Of a DNA stretch of 64,000 bases, positions 60,501 to 64,000 are shown piece after piece. Origin of the DNA: Aphanomyces cochlioides (taxonomy: Eukaryota; Oomycota; Saprolegniomycetes; Saprolegniales; Verrucalvaceae). The first letter of the stretch is position 1. The number at the start of each line of letters is the position of its first letter. A program made the translations under genes and the position numbers. The DNA is taken from contig JAHQRK010000055.1 in the NCBI GenBank assembly GCA_019828595.1, positions 25,373 to 89,372 of the forward strand, in the 5' to 3' direction. Below the pieces are notes generated by a model that saw nothing but the letters and a program-made list of their open reading frames with translations, was not told where the DNA came from and did not search any database.

Positions 60501-63500
60501 ATCTCGATGGGGTCGAGATATGCATGTGGCACGTGGGTACCAAGTGGAGAAAAAGTGGCATGAGGATGCAGTTTGTGGGGTATGCTTGGGACTCTTGCGT
60601 GTTGATTTCGGACCAAGTTGGTGCTTGGTCGTCCACCACACGAGCATGACACCATTCAAACATGCCAGACGTGGCGAGTGGGTATCTCGGATGGGGTCGA
60701 GATATGCATGTGGCACGTGGGTACAGTGAAAAGTGAAAAAAGTCGCATGAGATGCAGTTTGTGGGGTATGCTTGGGACTCTCGCGTGTTGATTTCGGAAC
60801 AAGTTGGTGCTTGGTCGTCCACCACACGAGCATGACACCTTTCAAACATGCCAGACATGGCGAGTGGGTATCTCGATGGGGTCGAGATGTGCATGTGGCA
60901 CGTGGGTACCAAGTGGAGAAAAAGTGGCATCGAGATGCAGTTTGTGGGGTATGCTTGGGACTCTCGCGTGTTGATTTCGGACCAAGTTGGTGCTTGGTCG
61001 TCCACCACACGAGCATGACACCTTTCAAACATGCCAGACGTGGCGAGTGGGTATCTCGATGGGGTCGAGATATGCATGTGGCACGTGGGTACCAAGTGGA
61101 GAAAAAGTGGCATCGAGATGCAGTTTGTGGGGTATGCTTGGGACTCTCGCGTGTTGATTTCGGACCAAGTTGGTGCTTGGTCGTCCACCACCGAGCATGA
61201 CACCTTTCAAACATGCCAGACGTGGCGAGTGGGTGTCTCGATGGGGTCGAGATGTGCATGTGGCACGTGTGTACCAAGTGAAAAAAGTGGCATCGAGATG
61301 CAGTTTGTGGGGTATGCTTGGGACTCTTGCGTGTTGATTTCGGACCAAGTTGGTGCTTGGTCGTCCACCACTGACGAGCATGACACCTTTCAAACATGCC
61401 AGACGTGGCGAGTGGGTGTGGGATGGGGTCGAGATGTGCATGTGGCACGTGGGTACCAAGTGGAAAAAAGTGGCATCGAGATGCAGTTTGTGGGGTATGC
61501 TTGGGACTCTTGCGTGTTGATTTCGGACCAAGTTGGTGCTTGGTCGTCCACCACACGAGCATGACACCTTTCAAACATGCCAGACGTGGCGAGTGGGTAT
61601 CTCGATGGGGTCGAGATATGCATGTGGCACGTGTGTACCAAGTGGAAAAAAGTGGCATCGAGATGCAGTTTGTGGGGTATGCTTGGGACTCTCGCGTGTT
61701 GATTTCGGACCAAGTTGGTGCTTGGTCGTCCACCACACGAGCATGACACCTTTCAAACATGCCAGACGTGGCGAGTGGGTGTCTCGATGAGGTCGAGATA
61801 TGCATGTGGCACGTGGGTACCAAGTGGAGAAAAAGTGGCATCGAGATGCAGTTTGTGGGGTATGCTTGGGACTCTCGCGTGTTGATTTCGGACCAAGTTG
61901 GTGCTTGGTCGTCCACCACACGAGCATGACACCTTTCAAACATGCCAGACGTGGCGAGTGGGTGTCTCGATGGGGTCGAGATATGCATGTGGCACGTGGG
62001 TACCAAGTGGAGAAAAAGTGGCATCGAGATGCAGTTTGTGGGGTATGCTTGGGACTCTCGCGTGTTGATTTCGGACCAAGTTGGTGCTTGGTCGTCCACC
62101 ACACGAGCATGACACCATTCAAACATGCCAGACGTGGCGAGTGGGTGTCTCGATGGGGTCGAGATATGCATGTGGCACGTGGGTACCAAGTGGAGAAAAA
62201 GTGGCATCGAGGATGCAGTTTGTGGTATGCTTGGGACTCTCGCGTGTTGATTTCGGACCAAGTTGGTGCTTGGTCGTCCACCACCTGAGCATGACACCTT
62301 TCAAACATGCCAGACGTGGCGAGTGGGTGTCTCGATGGGGTCGAGATATGCATGTGGCACGTGTGTACCAAGTGGAAAAAAAGTGGCATCGAGATGCAGT
62401 TTGTGGGGTATGCTTGGGACTCGCGTGTTGATTTCGGAACAAGTTGGTGCTTGGGACTCTGCGTGTTGATTTCGGACCAAGTTGGTGCTTGGTCGTCCAC
62501 CACACGAGCATGACACCTTTCAAACATGCCAGACGTGGCGAGTGGGTGTCTCGATGGGGTCGAGATATGCATGTGGCACGTGGGTACCAAGTGAGAAAAA
62601 AGTGGCATCGAGATGCAGTTTGTGGGGTATGCTTGGGACTATCGCGTGTTGATTTCGGACCAAGTTGGTGCTTGGTCGTCCACCACACGAGCATGACACC
62701 TTAGAAACATGCCAGACGTGGCGAGTGGGTGTCTCGATGGGGTCGTGATATGCATGTGGCACGTGGGTACCAAAAGTGGAGAAAAAGTGGCATCGAGATG
62801 CAGTTTGTGGGGTATGCTTGGGACTCTCGCGTGTTGATTTCGGACCAAGTTGGTGCTTGGTCGTCCACCACACGAGCATGACACCTTTCAAACATGCCAG
62901 ACATGGCGAGTGGGTATCTCGATGGGGTCGAGATATGCATGTGGCACGTGGGTACCAAACAAAAAAAGTGGCATCGAGATGCAGTTTGTGGGGTATGTTT
63001 GGGACTCTCGCGTGTTGATTTCGGACCAAGTTGGTGCTTGGTCGTCCACCACACGAGCATGACACCTTTCAAACATGCCAGACGTGGCGAGTGGGTGTCT
63101 CGATGGGGTCGAGATGTGCATGTGGCACGTGTGTACCAAGTGGAGAAAAAGTGGCATCGAGATGCAGTTTGTGGGGTATGCTTGGGACTATCGCGTGTTG
63201 ATTTCGGACCAAGTTGGTGCTTGGTCGTCCACCACACGAGCATGACACCTTTCAAACATGCCAGACGTGGCGAGTGGGTGTCTCGATGGGGTCGAGATGT
63301 GCATGTGGCACGTGTGTACCAAGTGGAGAAAAAGTGGCATCGAGATGCAGTTTGTGGGGTATGCTTGGGACTCTCGCGTGTTGATTTCGGACCAAGTTGG
63401 TGCTTGGTCATCCACCACACGAGCATGACACCTTTCAAACATGCCAGGACGTGGCGAGTGGGTGTCTCGATGGGGTCGAGATATGCATGTGGCACGTGGG

Positions 63501-64000
63501 TACCAAAAGTGGAGAAAAAGTGGCATCGAGATGCAGTTTGTGGGGTATGCTTGGGACTCTCGCGTGTTGATTTCGGACCAAGTTGGTGCTTGGTCGTCCA
63601 CCACACGAGCGTGACACCTTTCGAGTGGGTAAACGTGATATGCCAGACGTGGCGAGTGGGTGTCTCGCGATGGGGTCGAGATCAAACATGCATGTGGCAC
63701 GTGGCACGTGTGTACCGAAAGTGGAGAAAAAGTGGCATCGAGATGCATTTTGTGGGGTATGATTGGGACTATCGCGTGTTGATTTCGGACCAAGTTGATG
63801 CTTGGTCGTCCACCACACGAGCATGACACCTTTCAAACATGCCAGACGTGGCGAGTGGGTATCTCGATGGGGTCGAGATGTGCATGTGGCACGTGGGTAC
63901 CGAAAAGTGGAGAAAAAGTGGCATCGAGATGCATTTTGTGGGGTATGATTGGGACTATCGCGTGTTGATTTCGGACCAAGTTGATGCTTGGTCGTCCACC
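57577..64000 (+). repeat. Satellite array, diverged right part, ~35 monomers
   Basis: The same monomer, but with indels starting near 57580 and 57763 and present in most monomers after 59220. Examples are CTTTCGAGAACATGCC near 59702, a missing GA near 59980, GTACGAAAAGTGG near 60133, GTACCAAAAGTGG at 62771 and 63505, and a scrambled monomer at 63606-63720. Partial internal duplications occur near 60403 and 62452. The last two monomers share ATTTTGTGG, GATTGGGACTATCG and GTTGATGCTTGG. The open frames break up here accordingly. The array runs past the window end. Confidence 0.95.

Noticed and set aside
28588..64000. CRISPR array
   Set aside because: The repeats are contiguous 183-bp monomers with no short repeat-spacer pattern and no cas genes.

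Overview
The window is repetitive eukaryotic DNA. I found no host gene, tRNA, rRNA or CRISPR array. Two components account for nearly every base: copies of one two-ORF non-LTR (LINE-type) retrotransposon family, and a tandem satellite with a 183-bp monomer. The element encodes an ORF1 protein of about 1012 aa and an ORF2 protein of 1351 aa. ORF2 has an apurinic-type endonuclease, a reverse transcriptase and a C-terminal CCHC zinc-binding motif, as in L1/Tx1-like elements. The organism cannot be named from this. Element architecture, moderate GC and long intronless ORFs would fit an oomycete or other protist, but that is a low-confidence guess. A heterochromatic (pericentromeric or subtelomeric) location is likely.

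Layout. From 1 to 24316 a 12,158-bp unit is present twice in tandem, almost identical, and a third ORF2 follows at the same spacing (ORF2 starts at 70, 12228 and 24386). Each unit contains, left to right: the ORF2 and 3' end of one element; a 791-793 bp inverted fragment of an element 5' end; nine satellite monomers; a 3'-truncated element (first 2.3 kb only); and the 5' end and ORF1 of the next full-length element. Element 2 is 9050-16427 and element 3 is 21208-28587. From 28588 to the window end lies one large satellite array in the opposite orientation. Full-length element 4 (35499-42876, minus strand) interrupts it and has a clear 14-17 bp target-site duplication. The array is homogeneous to about 57.6 kb and decays progressively towards 64 kb, as expected near an array edge.

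Coding state. Element 3 has an intact ORF2 but a broken ORF1. Element 4 has an intact ORF1 but an ORF2 with a single frameshift. Elements 1 and 2 have ORF2 broken by an inherited nonsense codon plus separate frameshifts. Elements 1 and 2 form one sequence subgroup. Element 3 is a recombinant, element-2-like up to about 22.96 kb and element-4-like from 23.22 kb on. Together the two ORFs would make an RNA-binding ORF1 protein and an ORF2 enzyme that nicks DNA and copies the RNA at the nick (target-primed reverse transcription). Every insertion visible here lies in satellite or in another copy of the same family.

Most notable structures: the element's two ends are complementary (19 of 21 nt between the 5' end and the 3' UTR); its 3' end has a terminal hairpin and no poly(A); each unit holds a ~790-bp inverted repeat around a satellite core; and the satellite is stop-free in three frames, giving spurious ORFs of 4,900-6,000 codons.
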